Source of the DNA: CAYTRP01 sp964625145
Lineage (GTDB): Bacteria > Sumerlaeota > Sumerlaeia > SLMS01 > JAHLLQ01
Length of the DNA: 6,006 nucleotides
Assembly: GCA_964625145.1 (NCBI GenBank)
Contig: CAZVAQ010000187.1
Coordinates: forward strand, 1 to 6,006
Direction: 5' to 3'
Shown: in pieces, positions 5,156 to 6,006 of the stretch
Position numbering within the stretch: the first letter of the stretch is position 1
How the letters are laid out: every line of letters starts with the position of its first letter
Program-made: the position numbers and the translations under genes
The notes under the pieces: generated by a model
Told to the model about the DNA's origin: nothing
The model's database searches: none
What the model saw: only the letters and a program-made list of their open reading frames with translations

Positions 5156-5902
5156 ATGTCCGGCCACAGCAAATGGCATTCGATCAAGCACAAGAAGGCC
5201 CTCATCGACGCCAAGCGCGGCAAGATGTTCACGAAGGTCATCAAGGAACTACAGATCGCCGCCCGGCTCGGCGGCAGCGACCCGGGCTCCAACCCGCGTC
5301 TGCGCACCGCCATCCAGGCGGCCAAAGACACCAACATGCCCAAGGACACCATGGACCGCGCCATCAAGAAGGGCGCCGGCGAGCTGGAGGGGCAGGCCAT
5401 CGAGGAAATGGTCTACGAAGGCTATGCCCCCGCGGGCGTCGCCGTCATGGTCGAGGTCTCCACGGACAACCGCAACCGCGCCGCCTCCGAGGTGCGTCAT
5501 TGCTTCTCAAAATACGGCGGCAATCTGGGCCAGAGCGGCTGTGTGTCCTACCTGTTCGAGCGAAAAGGGGTCATCGAGGTCGAAGATCCCAATGACGACA
5601 AGGTGATGGAAGCCGCCCTGGAGGCCGGCGCCGAAGACGTCGACAGCGAGGACAGCTTCCACGAGATCACCACCGCCCCCGACGAAGTCCAAACGGTCCG
5701 CGAAGCCCTCGAAGCGGCGGGCCTGAAGGTCACCTCCTCCTCCGTCAAGCAAATCCCCAGCACCCGCGTCGAACTCACCGTCGACGACGCCAAGTCGGTC
5801 CTGCGCCTCATCGAGAAGCTCGAAGAGCTCGACGACGTTGACGAGGTCTACACCAACATGGACATGAGCGAGGAGGTCGCCGCCGCAGTCGGAGCCTCCT
5901 GA
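5156..5902 (+). CDS. yebC: YebC/PmpR/TACO1 family protein
   Basis: A 248-residue cytoplasmic protein of the YebC family, the usual length. Members have been described as DNA-binding regulators (PmpR) and, more recently and for mitochondrial TACO1, as translation factors that help ribosomes through difficult stretches such as polyproline. The N-terminal signature MSGHSKWHSIKHKKA (1-15) and the ARLGGSDPGSNPRLRTAI segment are diagnostic. The middle domain carries EMVYEGYAPAGVAVMVEVSTDN and KYGGNLGQSGCVSYLFE, and the acidic C-terminal domain ends with LEELDDVDEVYTNMD. The start is fixed by homology and by AGGAG at 5144-5148, seven bases before the ATG, although the frame is open upstream. In many bacteria ruvC follows yebC; here an S4-domain gene starts on the last base of the stop codon, which suggests coupling of two RNA- or ribosome-linked proteins. 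Confidence 0.96.
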   Translation: MSGHSKWHSIKHKKALIDAKRGKMFTKVIKELQIAARLGGSDPGSNPRLRTAIQAAKDTNMPKDTMDRAIKKGAGELEGQAIEEMVYEGYAPAGVAVMVEVSTDNRNRAASEVRHCFSKYGGNLGQSGCVSYLFERKGVIEVEDPNDDKVMEAALEAGAEDVDSEDSFHEITTAPDEVQTVREALEAAGLKVTSSSVKQIPSTRVELTVDDAKSVLRLIEKLEELDDVDEVYTNMDMSEEVAAAVGAS

Positions 5903-6006
5903 TGGCCCGTCGCCAGCGCGTCGACCAACTCCTGCTCCAGCGCGGCCTCGCCTCTGACCTTCAAGAGGCCCACATCGCCATTCGCGAAGGCCGCGTCCAT
6001 GGCCCC
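5902..6006 (+). CDS. S4-domain protein, TlyA-like rRNA methyltransferase (N-terminal part)
   Basis: The first 35 residues of a gene that continues beyond the window. The reading MARRQRVDQLLLQRGLAS, then EAHIAIREGRV, is a typical start of an S4 RNA-binding domain and closely follows the pattern of TlyA-type 16S/23S rRNA 2'-O-methyltransferases. The methyltransferase domain is not visible, so another S4 protein (for example a pseudouridine synthase or a heat-shock S4 protein) cannot be excluded. The ATG at 5902 shares its A with the TGA stop of yebC, a one-base overlap that usually means translational coupling; GGAG at 5891-5894 gives a spacing of 7 bases. Confidence 0.72.
   Translation, partial: MARRQRVDQLLLQRGLASDLQEAHIAIREGRVHGP

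Overview
This GC-rich, gene-dense bacterial window has seven complete genes and one gene cut by the right edge. There are no rRNA or tRNA genes, no insertion sequences and no CRISPR arrays. A MqnD-type protein implies menaquinone synthesis by the futalosine route. Together with high GC, few strong Shine-Dalgarno sites and heptameric repeats in the gaps, this fits a free-living bacterium of the Planctomycetota/Verrucomicrobiota type. That placement is a low-confidence inference, since no phylogenetic marker was compared.

Layout. Bases 1-100 hold nothing I can identify. A plus-strand run follows: a radical SAM protein (101-952), a thioredoxin-like protein with a single active-site cysteine (1057-1623), a DUF985 cupin (1655-2155), a PIN-domain nuclease (2169-2621) and a 67-residue unknown protein (2624-2827). 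The last three are tightly packed and probably co-transcribed. The PIN gene and its small neighbour look like an accessory toxin-antitoxin-like pair placed behind a housekeeping-type gene. Two minus-strand genes converge on this run: an MqnD-like 1,4-dihydroxy-6-naphthoate synthase (4032-4895), then a continuous reading frame joining a GNAT acetyltransferase to a complete RNase HI (2941-3927). A 260-base divergent region (4896-5155) with a ten-C tract and a weak promoter candidate separates mqnD from yebC (5156-5902). The yebC stop overlaps the start of an S4-domain, TlyA-like gene that leaves the window.

The most unusual points are the GNAT-RNase HI fusion and a 7-base-period repeat (plus-strand consensus near CCTTYAT). 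The repeat fills part of three separate intergenic gaps, always in the same orientation. In one gap it runs into a start codon and in another it contains a stop codon. I did not find a convincing large new defence or mobile system. The PIN/67-residue pair and the heptad repeats are the best candidates for something not well described.
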